Origin: Ktedonosporobacter rubrisoli
GTDB lineage: Bacteria; Chloroflexota; Ktedonobacteria; Ktedonobacterales; Ktedonobacteraceae
Reading direction: 5' to 3'
DNA length: 64,000 nt
NCBI RefSeq assembly: GCF_004208415.1
Contig: NZ_CP035758.1
Span: 5,828,001 to 5,892,000 of the forward strand
Shown: one piece after another, positions 45,313-54,673 of the stretch
Numbering within the stretch: the stretch's first letter is position 1
Layout: the number at the start of each line of letters is the position of its first letter
Translations under genes and position numbers: made by a program
The notes under the pieces: model-generated
Told to the model about the DNA's origin: nothing
Database searches by the model: none
The model's input: the letters and a program-made list of their open reading frames with translations, nothing else

Positions 45313-46048
45313 AGCTTCTCCCCGTCGTTGCAGGTCGGGCCGCAAGCCTCACATGTCGAGACTTCTCATGTAATACCTGCTCACTGGCACAATCCTGTTG
45401 AGCTGGGTGTGTAGCATAGGCGGTCTGAGAATTATCAAAAAGCTCTTCGCCGCTTTCGTAAGCGTAGGCCTGTTGAAATTGTTTGCGAGCCCGCACCAGG
45501 CGCTGGCGAACAGCAGCCTCCTTCAGCTCTAGCATCTCAGCGATTTCAGCCGTAGTAAGCCCAGCGACTATCGAAAGGAGCAGACAGACGCGCAAGGCCT
45601 CAGGAAGCCGGGCCATTGTACGCTGAACGGCATCCTGCTCAGCGATGAGCTCGGCCGGATCAACACTTTTTGTTGCGCCATAGCCAACCGGTTGTACTGG
45701 AATAGCCTGTTCGTTTAGCTTCTCATGGCTGGCCTCAGCTTGTTCTGCCGACCTGTTCTCGCGCATAAGGGAGAACGGCACAAAGCGGAAGAGCTTTCGG
45801 CGCCGTTGCTGCATCCTGACAGTATTGAGAGCTATGCGCAAGAGCCAGGCTTTGGGGCGAAACTGCTCGCCACTGCTGCAGCGCGCAGCATCAATAGAGC
45901 GCAAAGCCTGATGAAAGGTGTCCTGCGTTAGATCCTGACTTTCCTCCCAATCGCCGGTAAGGCCATAAATTGTATGGAAAACCAGTTTACCATATTCCTT
46001 AATTAGCGCCTCTACCGTCTGGGCCGCTGGCATTGTATCCACACACAC
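45305..46048 (-). CDS. ECF-type RNA polymerase sigma factor
   Basis: This 247-residue protein has sigma region 2 (YGKLVFHTIYGLTGDWEESQDLTQDTFHQAL, read in parts) and region 4 helix-turn-helix (LPEALRVCLLLSIVAGLTTAEIAEMLELKEAAVRQRLVRARKQF, read in parts). A long spacer separates them and a 50-residue tail follows. It should direct transcription under some stress. The start is GTG at 46048 or ATG at 46033. It overlaps the small partner gene. Confidence 0.88.
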   Translation of the reverse strand: MCVDTMPAAQTVEALIKEYGKLVFHTIYGLTGDWEESQDLTQDTFHQALRSIDAARCSSGEQFRPKAWLLRIALNTVRMQQRRRKLFRFVPFSLMRENRSAEQAEASHEKLNEQAIPVQPVGYGATKSVDPAELIAEQDAVQRTMARLPEALRVCLLLSIVAGLTTAEIAEMLELKEAAVRQRLVRARKQFQQAYAYESGEELFDNSQTAYATHPAQQDCASEQVLHEKSRHVRLAARPATTGRSYA

Positions 46049-46279
46049 AACCCTTTACGTATTTGTAGCGGATCTCTTTCTATGATTATACCGCTCTACT
46101 AATGGAGATGCACGAAGAGGGGAGATTGTGACAAGTAAAAACACTGATAAAATTTTGTCTGTAAACATCGAGCGCTGCCCCGTGGGAGAAGAGGCGGCAG
46201 GCAGCAGGAACAGCGTACGAGCAAAGTGTAAATGCCGTGCCGCGTGGGCGACCACGAGGATCGCCCAACGTAACCCTGA

Positions 46280-46516
46280 TTATTTAGAGTGTTCTTCTAT
46301 ATAATCCTCAGCCTCTTGCACCGTCGTAATCTTCTCAGCATCCTCATCCGAAATTTGCAGTTTAAACTCTTCTTCAAGAGACATAATGAGTTCGACTAGA
46401 TCAAGTGAGTCTGCATTGAGATCTTCAACGAAAGATGCACTGGGAACGACCTCATTCTCATCAACGCCGAGCTGCTCGACGATGATTTTTTTGAGTCGTT
46501 CATTGACCTTTGGCAT
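46280..46516 (-). CDS. acpP: Acyl carrier protein
   Basis: This 78-residue acidic protein carries the phosphopantetheine site Ser37 in DSLDLVELIM. It shuttles acyl chains in fatty acid synthesis. Its start overlaps the NusB stop at 46516, so the two are co-transcribed. A small hairpin (46245-46251 with 46261-46267) follows it without a T run. Confidence 0.96.
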   Translation of the reverse strand: MPKVNERLKKIIVEQLGVDENEVVPSASFVEDLNADSLDLVELIMSLEEEFKLQISDEDAEKITTVQEAEDYIEEHSK

Positions 46517-46959
46517 TATTTCACCTCGCTTTCCGCTTTTGGGGTGGGCTGATGTTGTGCCCGATAAAATATTGTGCCCAGGACACCATTGATGAAGCGG
46601 CTAGAGGTATCGCTGCCAAAGATTTTGGCAAGCTCCACCGCCTCATTGATAGCAGCCTTGGCTGGTACCGTATTATTAAACAGAATCTCGTAGATTGCAA
46701 GCCTCAGAATATTCTTATCGATGCGTGCCATCTGTTGCAATGGCCATTCACGTGCTGCGCTCTGAATATGCGCATCGATCTCGGCCACATGGTTGCAGAC
46801 GCCATGAACTAGCTCGCCAGCGTATTCTACAACTTTGGGGTGCAGATGGCGCTCTTGGGCATGGCGCTGCAAGACCTCTTCGGGTTGATGGCTAGCTGTA
46901 TCGTATTCATAGAGTGTTTGCAGTGCGATCATTCGCGCTTGCCTGCGTATCCCTGGCAT
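46516..46959 (-). CDS. nusB: Transcription antitermination factor NusB
   Basis: This 147-residue helical protein has the NusB marks: RRQARMIALQTLYEYD at the start, a central helix AAREWPLQQMARIDKNILRLAIYEI (read in parts), and VPAKAAINEAVELAKIFGSD. It helps rRNA antitermination. It overlaps acpP by one base. Confidence 0.94.
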   Translation of the reverse strand: MPGIRRQARMIALQTLYEYDTASHQPEEVLQRHAQERHLHPKVVEYAGELVHGVCNHVAEIDAHIQSAAREWPLQQMARIDKNILRLAIYEILFNNTVPAKAAINEAVELAKIFGSDTSSRFINGVLGTIFYRAQHQPTPKAESEVK

Positions 46960-47011
46960 AGTGTCCTCGAATAGTTCTTAAAGCTATAACACACACTTCT
47001 CCGGCAACGTG

Positions 47012-47350
47012 CTATGCAACGTCCTGGATGTATACATTTACCTCACGCACCTGCATCCCTACCATCTCTTCGAGAGCAGAGGCAACTTCTTCCTGCACGG
47101 CTGCACCTACCTCGACGATATTCACGCCAGAGGCGACAACAATATATAAATCAGTTGAAACAACATTATCCCTCACCGTCAAGGCTACTCCCTGCCTGGG
47201 CATTTCCCTATTCAGGAGGCGCGACCATTGATCACTGGTCTGAGCCATCCGCAAAACTCCAGGAATCTGCAACGCGGTATTAGTTACGATAGTCGAAAGG
47301 ACCTGTCGGGCAACGCGCACCACTCCCGGCGCTTGAGACTCTATAGCCAT
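47012..47350 (-). CDS. Asp23/Gls24-family envelope stress protein
   Basis: This 112-residue protein matches the Asp23/YqhY family: GVVRVARQVLSTIVTNTAL, GVALTVRDNVVSTDLYIVVASGVNIVEVG (read in parts) and VREVNVYIQDV. In other bacteria such proteins lie by accA or nusB and affect the envelope or lipid balance. The ATG at 47350 has AGGAGG just upstream. It sits upstream of nusB and acpP in one direction. Confidence 0.85.
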   Translation of the reverse strand: MAIESQAPGVVRVARQVLSTIVTNTALQIPGVLRMAQTSDQWSRLLNREMPRQGVALTVRDNVVSTDLYIVVASGVNIVEVGAAVQEEVASALEEMVGMQVREVNVYIQDVA

Positions 47351-47939
47351 AGGTCTCCTCCTTCCTGACGGTGAATATGCAGCCTGCTGCCTTATACCTG
47401 GCATGCCACACTGGTTCTGCTCTCAACCTCCTATCTCAAATCTATAGTTCTGAGATACAGAGCATTCACCCCAACTGCCATCTTACTGCAAAGATAGGCG
47501 CTTTTCGGGTGCATGTCAAGTCTTCTTAAAGTACACGTACTATCTGCGTATTTGTTACTCAGTCTTTCTCCAGTTGCCAGGGCACCAGACAAGCTACTGT
47601 CGCGGAACTGTAGCGAGCCTCTCACACTTAGCCTGACAACCGTTTATTGGACCAATACAGGCCCACCCCGGCTTTCGCTTAGTGAACATGGACAAGTTGC
47701 TTGCTCGCGGCGTAATTCGCTAGATTGCGACGCGTCAGTTTGCTCGCGGCGCCCCATCACCTCTTTTGCAGAGAGAGGCGTCTTCAACAAAAGTTGCACA
47801 CCACGCCAGTTAGCAGGCATTCACCTGGCAATGCTTTAAATACTCCTATCTGGCTCTAGCAATAGAGATATCTTGCGAGCCTGCATTACCAGGTCATATT
47901 GACTATAACTGGTTTGTAACCTTCGCTCCACTAAATATA
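47351..47939. other. Intergenic region
   Basis: No gene is seen. TTGCTCGCGGCG occurs twice (about 47699 and 47740). It lies between fabD and the Asp23-type gene, all on the minus strand. Confidence 0.5.
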
Positions 47940-48965
47940 CTATAGTACTATATTCAGTTCACGAACAAGTGCTACAGCCTTTTCCAGATCTGCCACAGTA
48001 CCGATATTGAGCGTACGCGTGCCTCTGGCGATACGCTTGATCATGCCGGTCAAGGCTTGCCCGGGGCCAATCTCAATAAACATCGTTACGCCTGCTGCAA
48101 CAAGATATTCTATACTGCGCACCCACTGTACAGAGGTAGCGACTTGTTGGGCAAGTTCAGGACGAAACGATTCGGCGTGCAGAAGAGGGGCTGCAGTTAT
48201 ATTACTGATAAGCGGGATAGTAGCATCATGTAAGTTAGCTGTGGCCAATACCTGGACCATCTGATCAGCTGCCGGTTGCATGACCGGCGAATGGAAGGCT
48301 CCGCTGACGGAGAGCGGGATTACGCGTTTAGCGCCTCGCGTCCGGGCCAGGTCTGAGGCCAGTTCCAGAGCTCGTTTTTCGCCCGAGATGACAATCTGTC
48401 CGGGAGCATTGTAGTTGGCAATCACTACCTTTCCCAACCCGGGATGGCCAGGCGCGCTGGCAAGCTCTGCCTGAGCCTGCTCGCTAGCTTGCTGGCAAAC
48501 CTCCTGCAATACCTCTGCATCCATGCCTATCACAGCGGCCATGCCACTGGGACAGACTGTTCCTTCATGCTCCATCAAACGACCGCGCTCGCGTACGAGC
48601 AGGGCCGCATCTTTCAACTCCATAGCCCCGGAGGCGACAAGTGCTGTATATTCACCTACGCTATGTCCGGCCGTATAAGCGGGGGCCAGGGGCGATGACC
48701 AGGCTGAATCATGGGCAGAGAGGGCTTCTTGAAACGCAGCTAGGAAGGCAAGACTGACGGTTACAATAGCTGGCTGTGCGTTAATCGTTGCACGTAACGT
48801 ATCTTCAGGGCCTTGAAAACAGAGCGTGCTAAGAGAGAAACCAAGCGCCTCATCAACGGCTTCAAAGACGCGTCTGGCTGCCGCTGATGCCTCGAAAACA
48901 TCGGCGCCCATACCTACGGCCTGGCTCCCTTGCCCTGGGAAAAGAAAGGCGACTTGTGTCGTCAT
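47940..48965 (-). CDS. fabD: Malonyl CoA-ACP transacylase
   Basis: This 341-residue enzyme moves malonyl from CoA to ACP. It has FLFPGQGSQAVGMG near the start, active Ser102 in GHSVGEYTAL, and His225 in SGAFHSPVM. It is the partner of acpP found upstream on the map. The ATG at 48965 is preferred over a GTG at 48974. It lies 80 bases after rpmF. Confidence 0.95.
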   Translation of the reverse strand: MTTQVAFLFPGQGSQAVGMGADVFEASAAARRVFEAVDEALGFSLSTLCFQGPEDTLRATINAQPAIVTVSLAFLAAFQEALSAHDSAWSSPLAPAYTAGHSVGEYTALVASGAMELKDAALLVRERGRLMEHEGTVCPSGMAAVIGMDAEVLQEVCQQASEQAQAELASAPGHPGLGKVVIANYNAPGQIVISGEKRALELASDLARTRGAKRVIPLSVSGAFHSPVMQPAADQMVQVLATANLHDATIPLISNITAAPLLHAESFRPELAQQVATSVQWVRSIEYLVAAGVTMFIEIGPGQALTGMIKRIARGTRTLNIGTVADLEKAVALVRELNIVL

Positions 48966-49045
48966 GCTAATCACTTCTTTAAGAGAACAAAGAGGCGGCT
49001 GTTTGAGATATCTTCAAAGTCAAGAGCTCAGTGCCGCCTACTACA

Positions 49046-49234
49046 TTACTTATTAGCCTTGGGCAAGAAAACCTGGCGTCCACGATAGGTGCCGCAGTTC
49101 GGGCAAGCATGATGGGACAGGCGAGGCTGTCTGCACTGTGGACAAGCGACAAGTTTCGGTATATCTAGATGATGATGGGCGCGCCGCTCGCCCTGACGAG
49201 CACGAGAGATGCGCTGTTTTGGTAAAGCACCCAT
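49046..49234 (-). CDS. rpmF: 50S ribosomal protein L32
   Basis: This 62-residue protein starts GALPKQRISRARQGERRAHH and has two CxxC pairs (CPQC, CPNC) for zinc. It belongs to the 50S subunit. It lies between DUF177 and fabD, the usual order in many bacteria. Confidence 0.95.
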   Translation of the reverse strand: MGALPKQRISRARQGERRAHHHLDIPKLVACPQCRQPRLSHHACPNCGTYRGRQVFLPKANK

Positions 49235-49285
49235 AAGAATATTGCTCCTATTCCACCGTATGTGTTCTTACTTTGTATGCGTGCA

Positions 49286-49816
49286 TTATGACTGTGCCTG
49301 ATTTTGCCATAGGGTCTTGAGCACACTCATACGCATATCAACTTCTGGCTCGCACTCACAAGGACCAAGATTGAGATCTTTGCCGCACTGAGCACATAGA
49401 CCTGCGCAATCTTCTTTGCACAGCGTCACCATTGGTATATTCAGCAGTACCTGTTGTCGTACCGCTTCCGTGAGATCTAACTGATGATGTTCATCAATAG
49501 GGAAGACATCATCTTCCTCTATAGGAGGAAGGGATGCCCCTGTCAACACATCGACTGTCGGATTGAAACGTTCCTCAAAGGCTACATGCATTGGCTGCTC
49601 AAATTCCTTAAGGCAGCGCGTACATGTGAGCTTAAGCGTCACATCTACCCAACCATCTACCAGCAAGCCCTGATTGATTCGGCGCATGCGCGCGTGGCCG
49701 CTCAGAGGCCTGGTAATCTTAAGATCCTCGTCAAGTTGGACGTCTTGCGCGTCAATGTCTGCTTCAATTGAGGTCCCCACAGGAGACTTCAAAAGCTGCG
49801 CCACATTAAAAATCAT
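49286..49816 (-). CDS. DUF177 (YceD) protein
   Basis: This 176-residue protein has a zinc-ribbon-like Cys set: CTRC (in LTCTRCLKEFEQP) and CAGLCAQCGKDLNLGPC near the end. It is the YceD family, usually found with rpmF; it is thought to be involved in 23S rRNA or ribosome matters. The ATG at 49816 follows AAAGGAA about 11 bases upstream. Confidence 0.9.
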   Translation of the reverse strand: MIFNVAQLLKSPVGTSIEADIDAQDVQLDEDLKITRPLSGHARMRRINQGLLVDGWVDVTLKLTCTRCLKEFEQPMHVAFEERFNPTVDVLTGASLPPIEEDDVFPIDEHHQLDLTEAVRQQVLLNIPMVTLCKEDCAGLCAQCGKDLNLGPCECEPEVDMRMSVLKTLWQNQAQS

Positions 49817-49946
49817 GGAATCACTTTCCTTTCCATTACACAATGAATCTCTTGCTGGTAAAATAGATTATGGCGTAAGGTAAAGTATCCCTATGCACTA
49901 ACTGGCGCGTGCTCATTATAGACAAGGCATAGAAGGGTGTCAAGTC

Positions 49947-50573
49947 CTACTGATACATAGGACCACCCATGGTATCGGTTGCCAGTGAAGCGCGTCGGGG
50001 CACCCTGTGGATTTCTGCATTCTCTTCTTCCATCTCTTCCTCTGCCTCCTCCATCTCTTCTTCTATCTCTTCAACATCCTGCTCTTCAAGGCTTTCCAGC
50101 CCTCTTTCAATGCTGAGAATTGTGCGGCTCACCTCGGTCTCTACGCTGAGCAGATGTTCGCGCAGGTTACGTAAGGTCTCCATAGCGTAGGAATCGGCAT
50201 CGTTCTGCATTTGCGCCGTCCGCTCTTCGGCCATGCGCACAAGCTCTGCGGCGTGCTCGTCGGCCTGCTGTACCATCTCTTTTGAGCGTTCTTCAGCCGC
50301 CCGCAACAGGCCCTCCCGGTTAATAGCGCGCTCTGTCTCTTCGCGGGCACGCGTTAAGAGGGCCGAAGCATCTGCTTGAGCCTGGGCAAGGATGCGTTCC
50401 TTCTCCTGAATAATGCGCCGCGCCTGCTTGATTTCGTCGGGGATAGACGTGCGCATCTGGTCAATAATATTCAGGATATCGCTCTCCTTGATCATGATTT
50501 GATTCATCAGGGGCATTTTCCGACTACCGGCGATGAGGTTCTCCAGGCGGTCTACAAGATAGAGTATATCCAC
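49947..50573 (-). CDS. Coiled-coil protein, DivIVA-like
   Basis: This 208-residue protein is mostly a long coiled coil (KQARRIIQEKERILAQAQADA, read in parts; AAEERSKEMVQQADEHAAELV) after a short N-terminal part (YLVDRLENLIAGSRKMP). A highly acidic region (EEQDVEEIEEEMEEAEEEMEEE, read in parts) precedes a basic tail. Such proteins are often like DivIVA or ATP-synthase b in layout. It lies between coaD and DUF177. Function not known. Confidence 0.7.
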   Translation of the reverse strand: MDILYLVDRLENLIAGSRKMPLMNQIMIKESDILNIIDQMRTSIPDEIKQARRIIQEKERILAQAQADASALLTRAREETERAINREGLLRAAEERSKEMVQQADEHAAELVRMAEERTAQMQNDADSYAMETLRNLREHLLSVETEVSRTILSIERGLESLEEQDVEEIEEEMEEAEEEMEEENAEIHRVPRRASLATDTMGGPMYQ

Positions 50574-50653
50574 GTGTTGCCTTTCCTCCTTACCACGCCT
50601 TTGCGTTCCCCTGGACGCGGCGATCTGCGTAGATACTACATACCTGCAAGGCG

Positions 50654-51154
50654 TTACAGGCCGTTTTTATGCTTTAAGGCTTGTATGACTGGCTCCGGGA
50701 GCATGTCTTTGACGTTGCCACCCAGGCGCGCCACTTCTTTGAGCAGGGATGAACTTACAAAAAGGTTCTCTAGATTCGTAAGCAGGCAGATGGTTTCGAC
50801 CTCGGGCGCCAGTTTACGATTCATCAATCCCTGCTGAAACTCAGCTTCAAAATCATTGGGCGAGCGTAATCCTTTGATAATAGCGACACCGCCTACCGAA
50901 TGCACAAACTCGACAGCCAGAGTGGAAAAGTGTTCCACGCGGATGTTGGTCAGCTCTTCAGCTTTGATGACTTCTCGCCACAGTTCCATACGCTCTTCGA
51001 CTGAGAAGAGCAGGTTCTTGGCGGGAAAGGCATAGACGGCGACGACCAGGGTATCGAAAAGCCTTGCCGCTCTCCGGGCAATATCAAGATGGCCATTGGT
51101 CGGTGGATCAAAACTTCCTGGATATACGGCAATGCGCTGCTTCTCGTAGCTCAC
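50654..51154 (-). CDS. coaD: Phosphopantetheine adenylyltransferase
   Basis: This 166-residue enzyme makes dephospho-CoA from phosphopantetheine and ATP. It has AVYPGSFDPPTNGHLDI (the GH-site), KGLRSPNDFEAE and SSSLLKEVA near the end. The GTG at 51154 is chosen with AAGGGGG six bases upstream; an ATG at 51178 lies further off. Confidence 0.95.
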   Translation of the reverse strand: MSYEKQRIAVYPGSFDPPTNGHLDIARRAARLFDTLVVAVYAFPAKNLLFSVEERMELWREVIKAEELTNIRVEHFSTLAVEFVHSVGGVAIIKGLRSPNDFEAEFQQGLMNRKLAPEVETICLLTNLENLFVSSSLLKEVARLGGNVKDMLPEPVIQALKHKNGL

Positions 51155-51332
51155 GCTCAACCCCCTTGGTGAGATCATGAAATACTGGTTTTTGCTTCCG
51201 TGATTAACTGATAGCTATATTCATTAAACCATATCGAGGCACTTTCGGCAATAGCTACTTCTGACGAGTCCCAGGGCTCCCCAATGCTCGTTCTGCCCTC
51301 TCAGGTAAAGGCAAGGCGGGCAGGCAGTCAGC

Positions 51333-51372
51333 AAAAACCGCCCTGCCAACCAGGTTCAGGCCTGCAGGACGG
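51333..51372 (-). terminator. Terminator of the small membrane protein gene
   Basis: On the minus strand a 9-bp stem (51364-51372 with 51338-51346, one G-U) is followed by TTTTT (51337-51333). Confidence 0.8.
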
Positions 51373-51395
51373 TTGTATGCGCTTAAGATATTGCT

Positions 51396-51782
51396 CTATG
51401 AGCGCACTGATTGAACTGCCTGGGCACTCTCGCGCTTGTAGCGAGCGGCAATCGCTTCGCCGATCCCGATGGCTCCCAGCCCAAGGAGCAGATGAATAAC
51501 CTGGATCAGCCAGTGCATACTACCAATCAGCAATGTTCGCTGAGTCATGCCCAGGATAAGAACGATCAGGCCCAGAACAATGGCGCCAAGGCCCAGACCA
51601 ATGTTTTTATTGGCCAGCATGACCCCACCCAGAATCCAGACGGCCAGCGTTACAATCAGACCCAACAACATATGTACCATCACTAAGCCACCTCCCAGGA
51701 GATTCACCCAGAAGAGAATACCAAGGATAAGTGCCAGGAGTGCAGCGATACGCAATACCATAGTGGTCACTCTTACAACCAT
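51396..51782 (-). CDS. Small membrane protein
   Basis: This 128-residue protein has four membrane segments. It is not recognised, though it looks like many small four-helix proteins of Chloroflexota. It lies in the same direction as the MFS gene upstream of it by 49 bases and may share its transcript. Confidence 0.65.
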   Translation of the reverse strand: MVVRVTTMVLRIAALLALILGILFWVNLLGGGLVMVHMLLGLIVTLAVWILGGVMLANKNIGLGLGAIVLGLIVLILGMTQRTLLIGSMHWLIQVIHLLLGLGAIGIGEAIAARYKRESAQAVQSVRS

Positions 51783-51831
51783 GAAAAATGCTCCTTTTAT
51801 GAACAGGTCGTGTCAGTACAGCTATCTATTC

Positions 51832-53082
51832 TCACGGCTTCTCGTTGAAGCCAGAATGAGCTCTTGTCGCGACAATTTCTCGTTTTGCCTTCTCAGGCGC
51901 TGTTTTCTGTAGGGCAGGGAAGGCTATAAGGATGGCAATTACTGCCAGTATACCACCTGCAATCAGGGGACTTCCTGGGCCTGCGAAGGTATATGCGCTT
52001 CCTGCTATTAAAGGTCCGATGATACGCCCCAATCCGCCAATTCCCTGGGCCAATCCCAGCGTTTCCCCCTGCAGATTGGCCGGGCTGGCAAATGAGAGCA
52101 GCGTAGAGACCGTGGGAGTCACGGCGCCATCCCCTACGCTCAACAGGCCAACGGTAACCAGCACCGAAGCCAGTTGACTGCTGAAAGCCAGCAAAAGCAG
52201 ACCCGCACCGAGCAAGACCAGGCCCGCAAGCATGACGCGCCGCTCGTTCCAGCGCTTCACCAGGCGTCCAACTAAGCCGCCCTGCATGATGACAACAAGA
52301 ATGCCTATGTAGGTGAATATATAGCCGTTTTGGACGGCTGTCCAGCCAAAGATATGCTGGGTAAAGAGCGGGAAGACTGTCTCCATACCAGTGAAAGCAA
52401 TCGTATAGAGTAGATTGACAACGACAAGTTGGATAACCGCCGGATGCTTCCAGGCGCGCTGCCAGCTTGAAAAAAACAGGCTGAGCGGATGGGCATGTGT
52501 GGCCTGGGTCTCTTGCTGCTCGGAACTTTTATGCGTCTCTGGGAGCAAGAGCAGCACCAGAAAGGCGTTCAAGACCGCAACGCCGGCGGCGATCCAGAAT
52601 GGGATGGTAAGACCAAGCGGGGCCAGCAAGCCCCCTAAAGCCGGTCCAATCACAAAGCCTAAGCCGATGGAGGCACCAATAAAGCCCATACCTTTAGCTC
52701 GATCCTGTGGTCCTGTTACATCGGAAACCACAGCCTGGGCCGAACCAATATTTGAGGCTCCCAAGCCACCAATAAAACGCGCGATCAACAAGAGAGGCAG
52801 CGAGGTAGAGAGGGCCGTAGCGATCAAAGCAATCACTTCTATCAACAAAGAAACGACAATCACAGGTTTACGCCCATAACGATCCGAAAAAGCCCCAAGG
52901 ACAGGTGTAAAAATAAACTGAGCAACCGCGTACACAGTTGTGATCAGTCCAATCTCTACAGCATTGGCACCCAGGCGCTCAGCCCAGAAGGGCAGCAACG
53001 GAATGATCAGCCCGAAACCCGTAAAGTCGATAAGGATTGTCAGGGCCATCAAGAGTAATGGTGATCGTCCTTTTTTATCCAT
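51832..53082 (-). CDS. MFS transporter, TetA-like
   Basis: This 416-residue protein has 12 membrane segments and the TetA-type marks: FTGFGLIIPLLPFWAERLGA, the loop GAFSDRYGRKPVIVVSL (motif A) and ARFIGGLGASNIGSAQAVVSD (motif B region, read in parts). It is likely a drug/proton antiporter. Its promoter region has the operator 53098-53117, the same as that of the PadR gene upstream. Confidence 0.9.
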   Translation of the reverse strand: MDKKGRSPLLLMALTILIDFTGFGLIIPLLPFWAERLGANAVEIGLITTVYAVAQFIFTPVLGAFSDRYGRKPVIVVSLLIEVIALIATALSTSLPLLLIARFIGGLGASNIGSAQAVVSDVTGPQDRAKGMGFIGASIGLGFVIGPALGGLLAPLGLTIPFWIAAGVAVLNAFLVLLLLPETHKSSEQQETQATHAHPLSLFFSSWQRAWKHPAVIQLVVVNLLYTIAFTGMETVFPLFTQHIFGWTAVQNGYIFTYIGILVVIMQGGLVGRLVKRWNERRVMLAGLVLLGAGLLLLAFSSQLASVLVTVGLLSVGDGAVTPTVSTLLSFASPANLQGETLGLAQGIGGLGRIIGPLIAGSAYTFAGPGSPLIAGGILAVIAILIAFPALQKTAPEKAKREIVATRAHSGFNEKP

Positions 53083-53097
53083 TATGCTTTACTCCCG

Positions 53098-53117
53098 TTA
53101 AGTCAGGATTGACTTAA
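53098..53117. promoter_or_regulatory. PadR operator before the MFS gene
   Basis: TTAAGTCA-GGAT-TGACTTAA is a perfect inverted repeat with 8-bp arms, 15 bases before the MFS start. The reverse complement of the site at 53741-53760 differs from it by one base. Confidence 0.75.
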
Positions 53118-53152
53118 TATGCGCAAAAAAGCCAGCATTGCCAGCTATGATG

Positions 53153-53728
53153 CTATTCGCCGGCAGGCGCGGCTGATGGAGAGCGGAGGTGGGCAATGGT
53201 ATTTTGCAGCCAGTGCAGCTCAGCATCAAATAGCGTAAGCTTATGTTCATTAACAAGCTGATGTGCCTTGTCAATGTTATGATGACCTTCCATTTGCTTG
53301 ATTACCATATTACGATGGCTCATAACTAAATTATAGCGCTCTGTGAGTAGGGTGCAAGCTTCTTCCGGAGAAAGATGATTCAGAAAGAAGATGCTGGCAT
53401 CCACTTCGTCCAGGGCGGGCGTATAGGTACTGAGCATCTTACGCAGAAGCTTATAAAAATACTGCCGTCCCGCATCGGTAATATAGTAGACTTCGCGCTC
53501 GCGCAACGCGATATCATCATGAGCTGCGCCTGGTCCAGGCGCCTCCACAGATTCGTGGCGTATCTCCAGATAGCCATCGCTAGCGAGCCGTTCAAGCTGG
53601 TAGTAAATTGTCGGCTTTTTAATATGGTTGGCTAAGAAATCGTGATGATTCTCAATTACTTCCCGGATCTGTTGCCCATACATGGGCTTCTCTAAAAGCA
53701 GACCGAGCAACATGAGTTGTTTATACAT
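53153..53728 (-). CDS. PadR-family transcriptional regulator
   Basis: This 191-residue protein has the PadR winged helix (LMLLGLLLEKPMYGQQIREVIEN, read in parts; KPTIYYQLERLASDGYLE) and a C-terminal helical dimer domain. It likely represses itself and the MFS gene that follows 70 bases downstream, by the two near-identical operators. Drug binding is a reasonable inference. Confidence 0.9.
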   Translation of the reverse strand: MYKQLMLLGLLLEKPMYGQQIREVIENHHDFLANHIKKPTIYYQLERLASDGYLEIRHESVEAPGPGAAHDDIALREREVYYITDAGRQYFYKLLRKMLSTYTPALDEVDASIFFLNHLSPEEACTLLTERYNLVMSHRNMVIKQMEGHHNIDKAHQLVNEHKLTLFDAELHWLQNTIAHLRSPSAAPAGE

Positions 53729-53740
53729 CTATTATCACCA

Positions 53741-53760
53741 TTAAGTCAATCCTGACTTAT
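53741..53760. promoter_or_regulatory. PadR operator before its own gene
   Basis: TAAGTCA-ATCC-TGACTTA (53742-53759) is an inverted repeat with 7-bp arms, 13 bases before the PadR start. Confidence 0.75.
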
Positions 53761-54261
53761 CATCTGGCAATCTATTACGTACTGGTCATGCACTTGAGTT
53801 CATTGCTTGCTAAAGAAGATATAGCATAACTATGAGGATTATGATAAGGCACGCACCAAATAGACTACACGTTCCTATTATAGCATATATACACAAGTGT
53901 CGGGAGAGAATATAGGGGCCAGGAGGTTCCTGCGTTCCGACCCTCCATCGGCCCCTGTGGCACGGCAAAAGCCTGCTTCCTGCCTTCACCACAATGCCCA
54001 TACAGCATTATAAAACGGGATAAGATATGAATGTAAGCTCAATAAAACAGATTATGCTAGCAAATTGCCGATATAACTACATGATACTTTTATATATGTA
54101 TGATCTTTTAATACTAGCCAAAAATGGATATAAACATAGATGGCGATACGCTATTGCAAGTAATTATAGCGAGCAGAGAAAGGAGAGGCGGCGTTCTTGC
54201 CCGTATCCTGCCAGCGAACGGGCGGTCGTGCTCTAGCGGCCTCGAAACGCCGGTTAATAGT
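53761..54261. other. Intergenic region between divergent genes
   Basis: No supported gene is seen. The AT-rich part likely holds the promoters of the PadR gene and of the small protein gene. Confidence 0.5.
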
Positions 54262-54525
54262 ATGAAGAACCAGGGAAGCGAAATAGCGCGTTTGCGTCAA
54301 CAGATTACCGAGGAGATCGAGGCGATGAAACTTGGTTTTAGCGGCTTGGCAACCGGCTCCGCGCGTCACGATTTTATCCGGGCCCGTATGGAGCAGGTTG
54401 GTTCCCATCTTGACGAGCTTGCAGAGCACGTGGGCAATGTTGATGCCGTGCAAATGGCCTGTGAAATCTATATCAATACAGTAGCCGATAAGGATGAGGT
54501 GCAGACCGCACCTAAGCGGGGATAG
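54262..54525 (+). CDS. Small uncharacterised helical protein
   Basis: This 87-residue protein is helical (IARLRQQITEEIEAMKLGF, read in parts; DFIRARMEQVGSHLDELAEHVG) and of a type I recall in Ktedonobacter genomes. No membrane segment or signal is seen. The ATG at 54262 is preferred by layout, though no ribosome site is clear; the frame is open back to 54124. Confidence 0.45.
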   Translation: MKNQGSEIARLRQQITEEIEAMKLGFSGLATGSARHDFIRARMEQVGSHLDELAEHVGNVDAVQMACEIYINTVADKDEVQTAPKRG

Positions 54526-54673
54526 AAACCGGCTCACACTCCCTTCAAAAGCTGAGCGCATGATAATTGGCGGTATCATGCGCTCTCTGTTTCATTTCAG
54601 CCCCGTCAACTTCTTCGCCACCCCCGCCGCGGGGTTGTGGCCAGCCTGCCATCTTCCGATACTCCACCGTGGA

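Noticed and set aside
47513..47839. 108-codon plus-strand frame between fabD and the Asp23-type gene
   Set aside because: Low-complexity composition, no ribosome site, opposite to all neighbours.
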